Origin: Flavobacteriia bacterium 40-80
Lineage (GTDB): Bacteria > Bacteroidota > Bacteroidia > Flavobacteriales_D > Crocinitomicaceae
Direction of reading: 5' to 3'
Length of the DNA: 64,000 bases
NCBI GenBank assembly: GCA_001899145.1
Contig: MKVF01000021.1
Coordinates: 465,844-529,843 of the forward strand
Positions 1 to 7,771 of the stretch are shown piece by piece. Position 1 is the first letter of the stretch. Every line of letters starts with the position of its first letter. Made by a program: the position numbers and the translations under genes. A model generated the notes under the pieces. It saw only the letters and a program-made list of their open reading frames with translations. It searched no databases and had not been told where the DNA came from.

Positions 1-123
1 GCTATGAAAATGAATTATAAAAGTTATGGTTCTCCTATAAGTATTTCATCTAACGCATTACAAACAAACTTTGATGATTTACAAAAGTTATTGATTGAAA
101 AAATGAAACAATACAAATCATAA
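1..123 (+). CDS. 3' end of a cassette gene, product unknown (partial)
   Basis: An open frame enters from the left edge and stops with TAA at 121-123, giving 40 residues that end in a lysine-rich tail (LIEKMKQYKS). Nothing in it is recognisable. It ends 9 nt before the first attC-like site, the same gene-to-site spacing seen for the other cassettes, so it is most likely the tail of the gene carried by the preceding cassette. An internal ATG at 4-6 cannot be excluded as a start. Confidence 0.45.
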   Translation, partial: AMKMNYKSYGSPISISSNALQTNFDDLQKLLIEKMKQYKS

Positions 124-132
124 AAACAACGA

Positions 133-329
133 ACAGCTAACATGGGATTGGCGCAATAGCGGGTTAAGTGCTAAGTTGAAGTTTGTGCTTCGTAATCCGC
201 AAAAGTCAATTTTATTGGCTTTTTTTCATAATTTAGCAAATAGACATTGGCTTTTGCTACGTGTCGTCTAAATCGAAACTTTCCGCTTCAATTTCCGCCA
301 CTGACGCCAAGCCCCGAAACGTTATCGGT
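133..329 (+). other. attC-like site 1
   Basis: The left box ACAGCTAAC (133-141) and right box GTTATCGGT (321-329) do not match each other well. Inner arms TTGGCGCAATAGCGG and CCGCCACTGACGCCAA pair with a small offset. This is the longest site: its loop carries about 60 extra nt and a GAAGTTTGTGCTTC mini-hairpin. Confidence 0.7.
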
Positions 330-382
330 CAGCTTAAAAGACGACAGTGCATAAAACAAACAGACGACAATAAATAGAAAAT

Positions 383-1300
383 ATGATACCAGACTACCAA
401 TCGCTAATGCTTCCATTACTTAAACTTGTTTCAGACAGACAGGAACACAAATACAGAGACCTAATTGAAAATTTGGCGACCGAGTTTCAAGTAACTGACG
501 AAGAAAGAAAAGAACTTTTGGCAAGTGGCAACCAAGCAATTTTTGACAACAGAGTTGGTTGGGCAAAAACGTATTTAAAAAAAGCTGGACTACTTGACTC
601 TCCTAAACGTGCGACTTTTGTAATTACTCAAATCGGACTTGACACGTTAAAGAAAAATCCTGACCGCATTGACGCAAAATATTTAAGACAATTCCCTGCA
701 TTTTTAGAGTTTCAAAATGCTTCACGTAACGACAACGAAGCTGAAGAAGAAACTATAATCGTAGAGACCAATGAACAAACCCCTGAAGAAAATCTGGACA
801 AGGCTTATCAACGAATTAGAAAATCATTAGCATCAGAACTGCTTAACAAAGTGGTTGACTTATCGCCAACATTTTTTGAAAGACTTGTAGTTGAACTTTT
901 AGTAAAAATGGGTTACGGTGGTTCAATTAAGGACGCAGGAAAAGCAATTGGAAAAAGTGGTGACGAAGGAATTGATGGAACAATAAAAGAAGACAAACTC
1001 GGACTTGACATTATTTACGTTCAAGCAAAACGTTGGAGACCTGGCAATGTAGTTGGACGACCTGAACTTCACAAATTCGTTGGTGCGTTGGCTGGACAAG
1101 GTGCGAAGAAGGGTATTTTTATTACGACATCGAATTTCACTAAGGAAGCGTTGGACTACACACCAAAAAATGAAACTAAGATTGTTCTCATAGACGGTGA
1201 ACAATTGGCTCAACTAATGATTGACTACAATCTTGGTTGCACGACACAACAGATTTACGAACTTAAAAAAATTGACAGTGACTACTTTGGCGAAGAGTAA
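383..1300 (+). CDS. mrr: Mrr-family restriction endonuclease (type IV)
   Basis: This 305-aa protein has the two-part Mrr layout. An N-terminal winged-helix region (about residues 5-105, with the WAKTYLKKAGLLDSP segment typical of Mrr_N) is followed by a charged linker and a C-terminal PD-(D/E)XK nuclease domain (about 160-285). The catalytic signature is visible as D198 in GDEGID and the Q214-A-K216 motif (VQAKRW). Mrr enzymes cut modified foreign DNA and need no partner methylase, which fits a lone gene in a mobile cassette. The length is usual for the family. The start is the first ATG after the left attC-like box, with an AT-rich leader. It is the only gene of its cassette (322-1453) and stops 25 nt before the next site. 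Recognition specificity cannot be read from the sequence. Confidence 0.9.
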   Translation: MIPDYQSLMLPLLKLVSDRQEHKYRDLIENLATEFQVTDEERKELLASGNQAIFDNRVGWAKTYLKKAGLLDSPKRATFVITQIGLDTLKKNPDRIDAKYLRQFPAFLEFQNASRNDNEAEEETIIVETNEQTPEENLDKAYQRIRKSLASELLNKVVDLSPTFFERLVVELLVKMGYGGSIKDAGKAIGKSGDEGIDGTIKEDKLGLDIIYVQAKRWRPGNVVGRPELHKFVGALAGQGAKKGIFITTSNFTKEALDYTPKNETKIVLIDGEQLAQLMIDYNLGCTTQQIYELKKIDSDYFGEE

Positions 1301-1325
1301 CATTAACGACAGACGAGAAAGCCGA

Positions 1326-1461
1326 ACCGATAACAACGGGTTTAAGAAATTGGCGGTGACGTCCTTAAATGGAGCTTTGTGCTTCGTATCAAGTGTAGTG
1401 CTGGCAGACAGTTTTGTGCTCCGAAATCGCCAACTTCTTAAACCCGAAAAACGTTAGCAGT
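1326..1461 (+). other. attC-like site 2
   Basis: The left box ACCGATAAC (1326-1334) is the exact reverse complement of the right box of site 1, not of its own right box GTTAGCAGT (1453-1461). The inner arms are long: GGGTTTAAGAAATTGGCG faces CGCCAACTTCTTAAACCC. Confidence 0.75.
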
Positions 1462-1467
1462 AACTTT

Positions 1468-2076
1468 ATGATAAGACAACTATCTATCAAAATATTGACG
1501 ATTTCACTGGCAGGAATTTTTGCGTTTTCTTGCAGACAAACTGTTATTTCAAATCATTCTGACAGCGACCAATATAACGGTGTTGACTGGGTTACAGTTT
1601 ATCAAGACGACCAATCAGATACAATTCCCAAAGACAAAGTTATTTACCAGACTGCTTGGGGAAACACACCTAACAGGTTAAAACCAAAATTTGACATTAA
1701 CTTTTGTAAGGACAATTTTCGATTTCCATATTACTTTCCAGACAAAGACCAACTTAAAGGTAATACAGGACGAACAGAAACAAAAATTGAAAATGAGCAT
1801 TTACAACCAGCATTGCAGACCGCACATTCAATGACCTATGACAAAGACGGTAGAATTTCTAAATATTCTATTTCAGGACCTTCAACAATTTATTCGTGCG
1901 ACTTTATTTATGACAATCAAAATAGAATACAACAAATTTCGGACGGCTGGAAAAAAATAAAAATCTCATACAACGACTTTGACAATATTGAGGGTATAAC
2001 TGAAACTAATTCGAATGGACAGACCAATAAATCTTTAAGATTCACATACACATATGTTGCCTTTCCGAGACATTGA
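1468..2076 (+). CDS. Putative lipoprotein with YD-like C-terminal strands
   Basis: The 202-aa product starts at the ATG at 1468. An in-frame ATG at 1414 lies inside the attC-like site and would bury the signal peptide. The N-terminus is a lipoprotein signal (hydrophobic stretch, lipobox ending AFSC, Cys at about residue 22), so it should be anchored in the envelope. The C-terminal half has successive hairpin-like motifs (YDKDGRI, YDNQNRI, YNDFDNI) resembling YD/Rhs-type repeats found in many Bacteroidota lipoproteins. The N-terminal half is unrecognised. It is the only gene of its cassette and stops 13 nt before site 3. No function is proposed. Confidence 0.75.
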   Translation: MIRQLSIKILTISLAGIFAFSCRQTVISNHSDSDQYNGVDWVTVYQDDQSDTIPKDKVIYQTAWGNTPNRLKPKFDINFCKDNFRFPYYFPDKDQLKGNTGRTETKIENEHLQPALQTAHSMTYDKDGRISKYSISGPSTIYSCDFIYDNQNRIQQISDGWKKIKISYNDFDNIEGITETNSNGQTNKSLRFTYTYVAFPRH

Positions 2077-2089
2077 AGACAGAAAAGCT

Positions 2090-2225
2090 ACTGCTAACAT
2101 GGGTTTTGCGTCAGGCGGGCTGACGTGCAAACTTGAAGCTTCGTGCTTCTAATAAACTTTAGTAATAAATTGAAACTTTGTGCTCCGAAACCCGCTCGAA
2201 CGCAAAGCCCCGAAACGTTAGCTGT
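2090..2225 (+). other. attC-like site 3
   Basis: Left box ACTGCTAAC (2090-2098) mirrors the right box of site 2; right box is GTTAGCTGT (2217-2225). Arms TTTGCGTCAGGCGGG and CCCGCTCGAACGCAAA pair with a bulge. It is nearly identical to site 4 over most of its length. Confidence 0.75.
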
Positions 2226-2247
2226 AACCGTAAAACTGACTGCTTAA

Positions 2248-2901
2248 ATGAAAATAAAAGAATTAACATTATTAACAAATAACTTAACCGAAACTAAAAA
2301 ATTTTACGAAGATACAATTGGATTTCAAAAAATAACTGAAACACAAACAAGCATTTCTTTCGCAGTTGGAACTTCAAAACTAGTTTTTGAGTTGACTGAA
2401 GAAAATCAAAATCCAAAGTATCATTTTGCATTTAACATTCCAACAAATGCACTGAATGACGCAATAAATTGGACTTTGCAACGGACAAGTTTAATTGAAA
2501 CTGAAAATTCATTCATTACAGACTTTGAGAATTGGAAAGCAAAAGCAATTTATTTTTTTGACAATAACAGAAATATTTTAGAATTTATTTGTAGAACCGA
2601 CTTGAACAATCCAACAGACAAACCATTTTCTGCTGAAACTATTTTAAACATTAACGAAATTGGACTTGTAATTGACCAACCTTTACAAATTGGAAACGAA
2701 ATAATCGAAAAGACAAGAATTGAATATTTTGCAAAAGGACCCAAAAGAGAGGATTTTGTTGCTGTTGGAAATGATGACGGATTATTTGTAATTTCAAATC
2801 CGAACAGAAAATGGTATCCAACCCAAGAAATGGCAGAAAAATGGAAAGTAAAAGGAAAAATAAAAGTTGCCGACAACGAATATGAACTTGAATTTAATTG
2901 A
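2248..2901 (+). CDS. VOC/glyoxalase-like protein
   Basis: A 217-aa protein whose N-terminal 115 residues read as a vicinal-oxygen-chelate domain: a beta strand, then LTETKKFYEDTIGFQK, then the closing strand around IYFFDNNRNILEFI. The second half (about 130-217) looks like a further degenerate or substrate-binding module with the motif VAVGNDDGLFVI. Members of this superfamily include glyoxalases, dioxygenases and drug-binding proteins, so the reaction cannot be fixed. It is the only gene in its cassette; the stop falls 11 nt before site 4. The start is the first ATG after site 3, with a 22-nt gap. Confidence 0.8.
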   Translation: MKIKELTLLTNNLTETKKFYEDTIGFQKITETQTSISFAVGTSKLVFELTEENQNPKYHFAFNIPTNALNDAINWTLQRTSLIETENSFITDFENWKAKAIYFFDNNRNILEFICRTDLNNPTDKPFSAETILNINEIGLVIDQPLQIGNEIIEKTRIEYFAKGPKREDFVAVGNDDGLFVISNPNRKWYPTQEMAEKWKVKGKIKVADNEYELEFN

Positions 2902-2912
2902 GAAAAACGGCT

Positions 2913-3047
2913 ACAGCTAACAAAGGGGTTGCGTCAGGCGGGCTGACGTGCAAACTTGGAGCTTTGTGCTTCTAAAAACTTTAGTAATAAATTGAAACTT
3001 TGTACTCCGAAACCCGCCCGAACGCAAAGCTCCAAAACGTTAGCGGT
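2913..3047 (+). other. attC-like site 4
   Basis: Left box ACAGCTAAC (2913-2921) mirrors the right box of site 3; right box is GTTAGCGGT (3039-3047). The internal sequence is almost the same as in site 3, including GGCGGGCTGACGTGCAAACT. Confidence 0.75.
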
Positions 3048-3088
3048 AACTCTACCAAACGACACCGCAGACATAAAACGAACAGACA

Positions 3089-4153
3089 TTGAAAACAAGA
3101 ATACTTTTATTTTTTAGCATACTGACTTTTTTGACTTCCTGTAACGGACAGACAACTAAAACTCAACCTATAATTTCAGTCGGTAACACGGTAAAAGAAC
3201 TTGGTAAAAACATAATGCTTATTTATCAAGACACAAAAAACAACTATTGGTTTGGGAGTAGTATTGACGGAGTGTATCGGTTTGACGGCAAAACAATCAT
3301 TCATTTTACAACAAAAGACGGCTTGTCCGACAACAGAATTGACGAAATCAAAGAAGACAAATCGGGAAATATTTATTTCACAACAGGTAAAGGGATTTGC
3401 CAATTTAACGGGCAGACTTTTACAACGCTAAACGAAAAAATTGGCGATAACAACGATTGGAAATTAAGTTCAAAAGATATGTGGTTTAAAAGTTCTGATT
3501 ATTCGGGATTTGTTTACAGATATGACGGAAAAAATCTTTACAAATTACAAGTTCCAAAAACTCAACTTGGCGAAGATTATATCTCAACAAATCCTAACAA
3601 CCCTACTCCTTACGCTGTTTATTCGGTTTACAAAGACAGCAAAGAAAATGTTTGGTTTGGCACATCAGCATTGGGAGTTTTGCGGTATAACGGAAAATCG
3701 TTTGATTGGATTTCAGAAAAAGACGTTGCAGAAATTTTCAATAAACCTGATGAAGGTGCTAATGGTGTTCGTTCCATTATAGAAGATAAAAACGGAGATT
3801 TTTGGTTTAATACTGAATATCGTTATACTATTTATGACAACAAACAGGACAACGGAACATTTTACAACCGAATAAAAAGTATTGGCAATTTAGACGGAAA
3901 AGATAACAGCAATTTGAATGAGTATTTATCTATCACAAAAGACAAAGACAATAATTTATGGATTGCAACGTATAGTGCAGGTGTATGGAAATATGACGGA
4001 ACAAAAATCAATCATTACCCTGTTCCAATCAACTCAAAAGACATAACCTTATTTTCCATTTACAACGACAACGACGGAAACTTATGGCTTGGAACACACG
4101 AGAACGGAGCATTAAAATTTAACGGACAGACATTTGAAAAATTTGTACCTTGA
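3089..4153 (+). CDS. Lipoprotein with two-component-regulator-type beta-propeller repeats
   Basis: The 354-aa product begins at a TTG codon followed directly by a lipoprotein signal (lipobox LTSC, Cys at about residue 18), so this start is preferred although it is not ATG. The body is a run of propeller blades with the Reg_prop signature: NYWFGSSIDGVYRFDG, NIYFTTGKGICQFNG, NVWFGTSALGVLRYNG, NLWIATYSAGVWKYDG, NLWLGTHENGALKFNG. Such propellers form the sensor half of Bacteroidota hybrid sensors. Here there is no kinase domain, so it may be a stand-alone envelope binding protein. It is the sole gene of its cassette and stops 19 nt before site 5. Confidence 0.85.
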   Translation: MKTRILLFFSILTFLTSCNGQTTKTQPIISVGNTVKELGKNIMLIYQDTKNNYWFGSSIDGVYRFDGKTIIHFTTKDGLSDNRIDEIKEDKSGNIYFTTGKGICQFNGQTFTTLNEKIGDNNDWKLSSKDMWFKSSDYSGFVYRYDGKNLYKLQVPKTQLGEDYISTNPNNPTPYAVYSVYKDSKENVWFGTSALGVLRYNGKSFDWISEKDVAEIFNKPDEGANGVRSIIEDKNGDFWFNTEYRYTIYDNKQDNGTFYNRIKSIGNLDGKDNSNLNEYLSITKDKDNNLWIATYSAGVWKYDGTKINHYPVPINSKDITLFSIYNDNDGNLWLGTHENGALKFNGQTFEKFVP

Positions 4154-4172
4154 CAGACACGAAAGAAGAGCT

Positions 4173-4308
4173 ACCGATAACATTGTATTGGAAATAGGCG
4201 GACTGAACAGCTTCGTATCAATAGAAGTGCAAAATTCAACTTCCGTTCTTCGATTGAACTTCAGTGCTAAAATCCCGCCCATCGCCAAGCTGCCAAACCG
4301 TTGGCGGT
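4173..4308 (+). other. attC-like site 5
   Basis: Left box ACCGATAAC (4173-4181) matches the right box of site 4 with one mismatch; right box GTTGGCGGT (4300-4308). Arms AGGCGGACTG and CCCGCCCATCGCCAAG flank a loop with CTTCGTATCAATAGAAG. Confidence 0.7.
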
Positions 4309-4337
4309 CATTGTAAAACCGATCGTGCTAAAATCAA

Positions 4338-4490
4338 ATGACAAACAAAAAAGAAATGAATTCGGAAAACACAATAGACATACAACAGCTTGATCCGAAC
4401 GCATACAAGGCAATGTTCGCATTAGAAAATTACCTGCAAAAGATACAACTTTCAAAAACGCATATTGAAAAACAAAATAACGGTCAATGA
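4338..4490 (+). pseudogene. N-terminal remnant of a carboxymuconolactone decarboxylase/AhpD-like gene
   Basis: A 50-codon frame encodes LDPNAYKAMFALENYLQKIQ and then SKTHIEK, which I recognise as the N-terminus of AhpD/CMD-family proteins. In those proteins this segment is followed by a region with the CxxC redox motif. Here the frame stops right after it and the catalytic part is missing. The stop overlaps the start of the next gene (ATGA). It is either a truncated gene captured together with its neighbour or the scar of a deletion inside the cassette. Confidence 0.6.
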
Positions 4491-4867
4491 ATTACAAGAT
4501 TTTCAGTCTGATAATTGGATTTACAATCTGGCTTTTGGCAACCATTGCTTTTAGAGTTGCAGGTCAATACTTTTTTTTGACGAACAATCATACTGTAATG
4601 ATTGGAATTTACTTGGCGGTACTTCCATTTTTAGGACTTGTGGCAACTTGGGTTTTTAATAAATACAAATTGAGCAAATTACAAGCAATTCAATCAGCTG
4701 TAATAATGGTTCTTCCAGGAATGATATTCGACACATTCTGTATTGAGTTTTTTCCCTTGGTATTTCCAAATTTACCAGAAACAGACGCTGCTACTTTTGG
4801 CTCTTGGTTAATGTGGGCTTATGCAACAGTTTTAGTTTTTGGACTGATTAGGAAAGACAAAAAATAA
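4487..4867 (+). CDS. DUF5367-like four-helix membrane protein
   Basis: A 126-aa integral membrane protein with four hydrophobic segments (about residues 5-25, 38-57, 72-90, 103-120). The opening MNYKIFSLIIGFTIWLLATI and the motif FDTFCIEFFPLVFPN are those of the DUF5367 family of small Bacteroidota membrane proteins; the function is unknown. The ATG overlaps the stop of the CMD remnant. It shares a cassette (4301-5523) with that remnant and a VOC gene. Confidence 0.7.
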   Translation: MNYKIFSLIIGFTIWLLATIAFRVAGQYFFLTNNHTVMIGIYLAVLPFLGLVATWVFNKYKLSKLQAIQSAVIMVLPGMIFDTFCIEFFPLVFPNLPETDAATFGSWLMWAYATVLVFGLIRKDKK

Positions 4868-4885
4868 TTAGACAACAGACAATGA

Positions 4886-4996
4886 AACTTAATCGTTTCA
4901 ACTGTTGCAGACGCAATAAAATTATTTGAAACGTGTTTTAACTTTAAATGCACAGACATCAAAGGTCACAATATTACGGACAGCAAAGAAATTTGA
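4886..4996 (+). pseudogene. VOC-family gene fragment
   Basis: A 36-residue frame (LIVSTVADAIKLFETCFNF, then KCTDIKGHNIT) reads like the first helix and strand of a glyoxalase-like VOC domain but has no start codon in frame and stops early. It lies between DUF5367 and an intact VOC gene, with no attC-like site on either side. This suggests an internal deletion that merged two former cassettes. Confidence 0.45.
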
Positions 4997-5020
4997 GTTA
5001 GACAATAACCAAGCAAAATT

Positions 5021-5389
5021 ATGGTAAGAAATGAAACAATAATAGCCGTAAAAAGCGTTTCTCAAAGCTCTGAATTTTATCAAAAACTATTGGGTTGTAA
5101 AAGTGAGCACGGTGGCGAAACTTTTGAAATCCTGACAAGCGAAAATACTGTTGTTCTTTGTCTGCATAAATGGGGTGACGACGAACACCCGACAATGCTC
5201 AATCCCGAAAAAGAAACCGGAAACGGTTTGATACTTTTTTTCAGAGTTGATGACTTAAATCAAGCATTTGAGAATGCAAAAAAATTAAACGCAAATATTG
5301 AGAAAGAAATCCATTACAACGAAAATTCACTTAAAAATCAGTTCACGTTAAGAGATTTGGACGATTACTATTTAATCATATCAGAATAA
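5021..5389 (+). CDS. VOC-family protein (glyoxalase/bleomycin-resistance fold)
   Basis: A complete single-domain VOC protein of 122 aa. The first half has SVSQSSEFYQKLLGCKSEHGG and the second half FFRVDDLNQAFENAKKL and the terminal strand LRDLDDYYLIIS, the two beta-alpha-beta-beta-beta modules of the fold. Potential metal-ligand positions are not all present, so catalysis is uncertain. It stops 6 nt before site 6. Confidence 0.8.
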   Translation: MVRNETIIAVKSVSQSSEFYQKLLGCKSEHGGETFEILTSENTVVLCLHKWGDDEHPTMLNPEKETGNGLILFFRVDDLNQAFENAKKLNANIEKEIHYNENSLKNQFTLRDLDDYYLIISE

Positions 5390-5395
5390 CAACGA

Positions 5396-5531
5396 ACCGC
5401 TAACATCGTATTGACGTAATGCGGGGCGAAGTTCTTCGCATCAACATTTGTACTATTTTTGAAGTGTCCGATTCGTATCAACATTAGTGCTGTAAATCCC
5501 GCCCATCGCCAATAAGCGGCACGTTGGTGGC
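5396..5531 (+). other. attC-like site 6
   Basis: Left box ACCGCTAAC (5396-5404) pairs with the right box of site 5 through one G-T wobble; right box GTTGGTGGC (5523-5531). Arms TGCGGGGC and GCCCATCGCCAATA, loop with two TTCGTATCAACATT-like copies. Confidence 0.7.
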
Positions 5532-5558
5532 AATTTTATCGAAACACACGAAACCAAA

Positions 5559-5787
5559 ATGAAGCAATCCAAAATTAATGAAGTAATTGAAAACAAAGTC
5601 TTGAAAAAACTTATGGAAAAGTTTCAAGAAAACAGAAGTACTAAAAACGGGCGACTTTAACGACCCAACTTTTTCGAGTGACGGAAAATTTATTTTATTT
5701 AGTCGTGACCAGAAAAAAGGAAAATCAAACACTTGGATTAGTAAAATATACTTACTTGACTTGACAACATTGAGACCGCATTCTTAA
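5559..5787 (+). pseudogene. Frameshifted fragment of a TolB/WD40-like propeller gene
   Basis: An ATG frame runs 33 codons from 5559 and stops at 5660. In the +1 frame the reading continues as LKTGDFNDPTFSSDGKFILF and SRDQKKG, a TolB/PD40 propeller blade, stopping at 5787. The two frames overlap, so a one-base shift plus truncation explains them. No intact product is expected. Confidence 0.5.
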
Positions 5788-5968
5788 ATGGTTCTTTAAA
5801 TATTATAGAAAATCTATTTATGATTTTAGTGGATTTGAAGAGTTTACTCTTTTTGATAAACTTTCTGACGATAAAAAGAAGCATTTCTCTGAAATGTTAT
5901 CCCACTATGATGACATGCCTGTTCTTGTTTTGGGAGGAATGAGTCAAATACAACAATATGTACTATAA
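5774..5968 (+). pseudogene. Unidentified gene fragment
   Basis: A 64-residue frame without a good start codon, with a protein-like composition (FEEFTLFDKLSDDKKKHFSE, then MPVLVLGG), ends at 5968. No family is recognised. It overlaps the end of the propeller fragment in a different frame and is followed by AT-rich DNA. It is probably the 3' remnant of a second former cassette gene. Confidence 0.3.
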
Positions 5969-6006
5969 GACGATTTATACATATTGAAAATAAATAAATT
6001 GCAGAA

Positions 6007-6258
6007 TTGAATTATATCGATTTTAACCAACACGTAGGCTACAAATCAATAGCCGTTTCAGAAAATTTTGGTATAAAAGTAAGCGTAAAAACTAATGGCT
6101 ACATTGCAGACTTTGGTCTCCAAAAGAGTAACGGACAAATAGTATATTGGAAAATTCCGACGGGACAAAGTAGTTTTGCTTTTTGGAATATCACAAAGAA
6201 CTTAGATATAATAGCACGACAGTATTTAATTGACTGCAAAAAAATAACGTTGCCCTAA
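6007..6258 (+). CDS. Small hypothetical cassette protein
   Basis: An 83-residue frame with a TTG start; no ATG is available upstream before an in-frame stop. It is alternating strand-like (GIKVSVKTNGYIADFGLQKS) with a C-terminal helix, and has no recognised family or signal peptide. Its stop codon lies inside the left box of site 7 (CCCTAAC), the tightest gene-to-site fusion in the array. The position supports a genuine cassette gene; the poor start leaves open that it is a 5'-truncated fragment. Confidence 0.45.
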   Translation: MNYIDFNQHVGYKSIAVSENFGIKVSVKTNGYIADFGLQKSNGQIVYWKIPTGQSSFAFWNITKNLDIIARQYLIDCKKITLP

Positions 6259-6386
6259 CGGTGGTTTGGCAAAATGGCGGCAAACTTGAAAAACTTGAGT
6301 TTTCCGTTTCTAAAAATGTTTATCTTTAAACCTAATCATTACGTTTAAGGCCGCCACTTCGCCAATACGCGACACGTTATGCCCAG
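6252..6386 (+). other. attC-like site 7
   Basis: Left box GCCCTAAC (6252-6259) resembles the right box of site 6 only partly. Right box GTTATGCCCAG (6376-6386). Arms TTTGGCAAAATGGCGG and CCGCCACTTCGCCAATA pair well. Confidence 0.65.
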
Positions 6387-6420
6387 CTACGAACACTAAA
6401 CGTATAATAAAAAGACAAAA

Positions 6421-7596
6421 ATGAGACATATTTTATTCTTTCTCCTCAGCATAGTTTTGTTTTGTGTGAACAATAGTTTGGTAGCACAGATTCCCGAAAA
6501 AATATATGGCAAAAACAAGGTTCTGAAACCTAACGAATATTACTTGCAACAAATTCCTTTATGGAAAAACGAAATTGATAAGAACCCAAAAAATGCAGAC
6601 GCTTGGTTTAATTATTACCGTGCAAACAGAAACGCATACATAAAAGGCGAAGAAGACAATTCGCAAAAATCAAAAGGTATTTCACGCTTTGACCGCTTGA
6701 AAAATATTGTTGATGAAATGGAGAGGCAAGTCCCAAACTCGTATGAATATAACTTTGCAAAATGGCTTAATGGAAATAACGACTTAAATCTTTTTCCTTA
6801 TCTTGAAAAAGCCCATAACCTTTCACCTCAAAGCTCAGAACCAATTATGAGTCTTATTTTCTACTATGAAATTAAGGGCAATTATGCAAAAAGAGATGAA
6901 AATATTGAAGCATTCTACTCTATTGGTGATTATTCACCTGGTTTACTAAATTATAGCTACAACTTGCTTTCCGCTCTTGAAAAAGAGGCCATTGTTTTTA
7001 CAGAGGGCGACAAAGACACAGAAGCAATATTGCTATTGACGAAAGGTAAAAAATATAGACCCGATGTGCGAATGCTTAATGTGAATTTATTGCTTATAAA
7101 AGAATATCGTGAAAGAATTTTCAATGAACTTGAAATTCCTCAATTAGATTTTGACCCTATGACAAATGAAGATACGTATGAGCAATTCCAGCAAATCATA
7201 ATTAAGCTGGTTGCATCAAATAAAAAAGGACGAACTGTTTATGCTGCAGTTACCGTAAGTAGACCTTATAGGGATAAAATTAACAACGATCTCTATTTAA
7301 CTGGCTTGGCATATTTATATAGCACGAAAAAAATTGACAACATTTCTTTGTTAGTGCAGAATATTGAACAAGTGTTTCTGTTAGACTACTTAAAAGAGTA
7401 TTTCTCAATTAATGACATATCTGTTGGAAACGTTAATTCTATGAACGGAAATTACTTATTCCCATTTGCAGCATTGAGCCAGCATTATTACAGCATAGGA
7501 AATGCAGTAAGAGCGGACTACTTTAAAAAACTTGCTTTAAAAGTGGCGAAAGAAGGCGAAATACTTAATGAGTATCAAACGTGTTTTACAGAATAA
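6421..7596 (+). CDS. Secreted/periplasmic TPR-like hypothetical protein
   Basis: A 391-aa protein with a Sec signal peptide (hydrophobic LFFLLSIVLFCVNNSLVAQ, cleavage likely after VAQ). The mature part is helix-rich with TPR-like stretches (about residues 45-70, DKNPKNADAWFNYYRANRNA; 120-150, EKAHNLSPQSSEPIMSLIFY). It has no catalytic motif. Bacteroidota encode many such exported repeat proteins. The gene is the only one in its cassette (6377-7741), the largest intact single-gene unit here. The start is the first ATG after site 7, 34 nt away. Confidence 0.75.
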   Translation: MRHILFFLLSIVLFCVNNSLVAQIPEKIYGKNKVLKPNEYYLQQIPLWKNEIDKNPKNADAWFNYYRANRNAYIKGEEDNSQKSKGISRFDRLKNIVDEMERQVPNSYEYNFAKWLNGNNDLNLFPYLEKAHNLSPQSSEPIMSLIFYYEIKGNYAKRDENIEAFYSIGDYSPGLLNYSYNLLSALEKEAIVFTEGDKDTEAILLLTKGKKYRPDVRMLNVNLLLIKEYRERIFNELEIPQLDFDPMTNEDTYEQFQQIIIKLVASNKKGRTVYAAVTVSRPYRDKINNDLYLTGLAYLYSTKKIDNISLLVQNIEQVFLLDYLKEYFSINDISVGNVNSMNGNYLFPFAALSQHYYSIGNAVRADYFKKLALKVAKEGEILNEYQTCFTE

Positions 7597-7611
7597 TGAC
7601 TAGAAAAAGCA

Positions 7612-7753
7612 CTGGGCATAACAGCACCTACCCAAAAGGCGGAGTTTCGTTCTTCAAAGACAGTATTATGGTTAATCAAACATTAGTTTTTCAAATCAAG
7701 TTTTGTGGTAAAAGTCCCGCCCTTCGGATAGCCGCAAAACGTTAGCACTAATT
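7612..7753 (+). other. attC-like site 8
   Basis: Left box CTGGGCATAAC (7612-7622) is an 11-nt exact reverse complement of the right box of site 7, whereas its own right box is GTTAGCACTAATTGC. Arms AGGCGGAG and CCCGCCCTTCGG are present. Confidence 0.75.
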
Positions 7754-7771
7754 GCCACAACATTTCCTTAT

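Noticed and set aside
4995..5010. GTTAGACAATAACC as a tenth recombination site
   Set aside because: It resembles a right box, but no left box ending in TAAC or inner GGCG/CGCC arms are present upstream.
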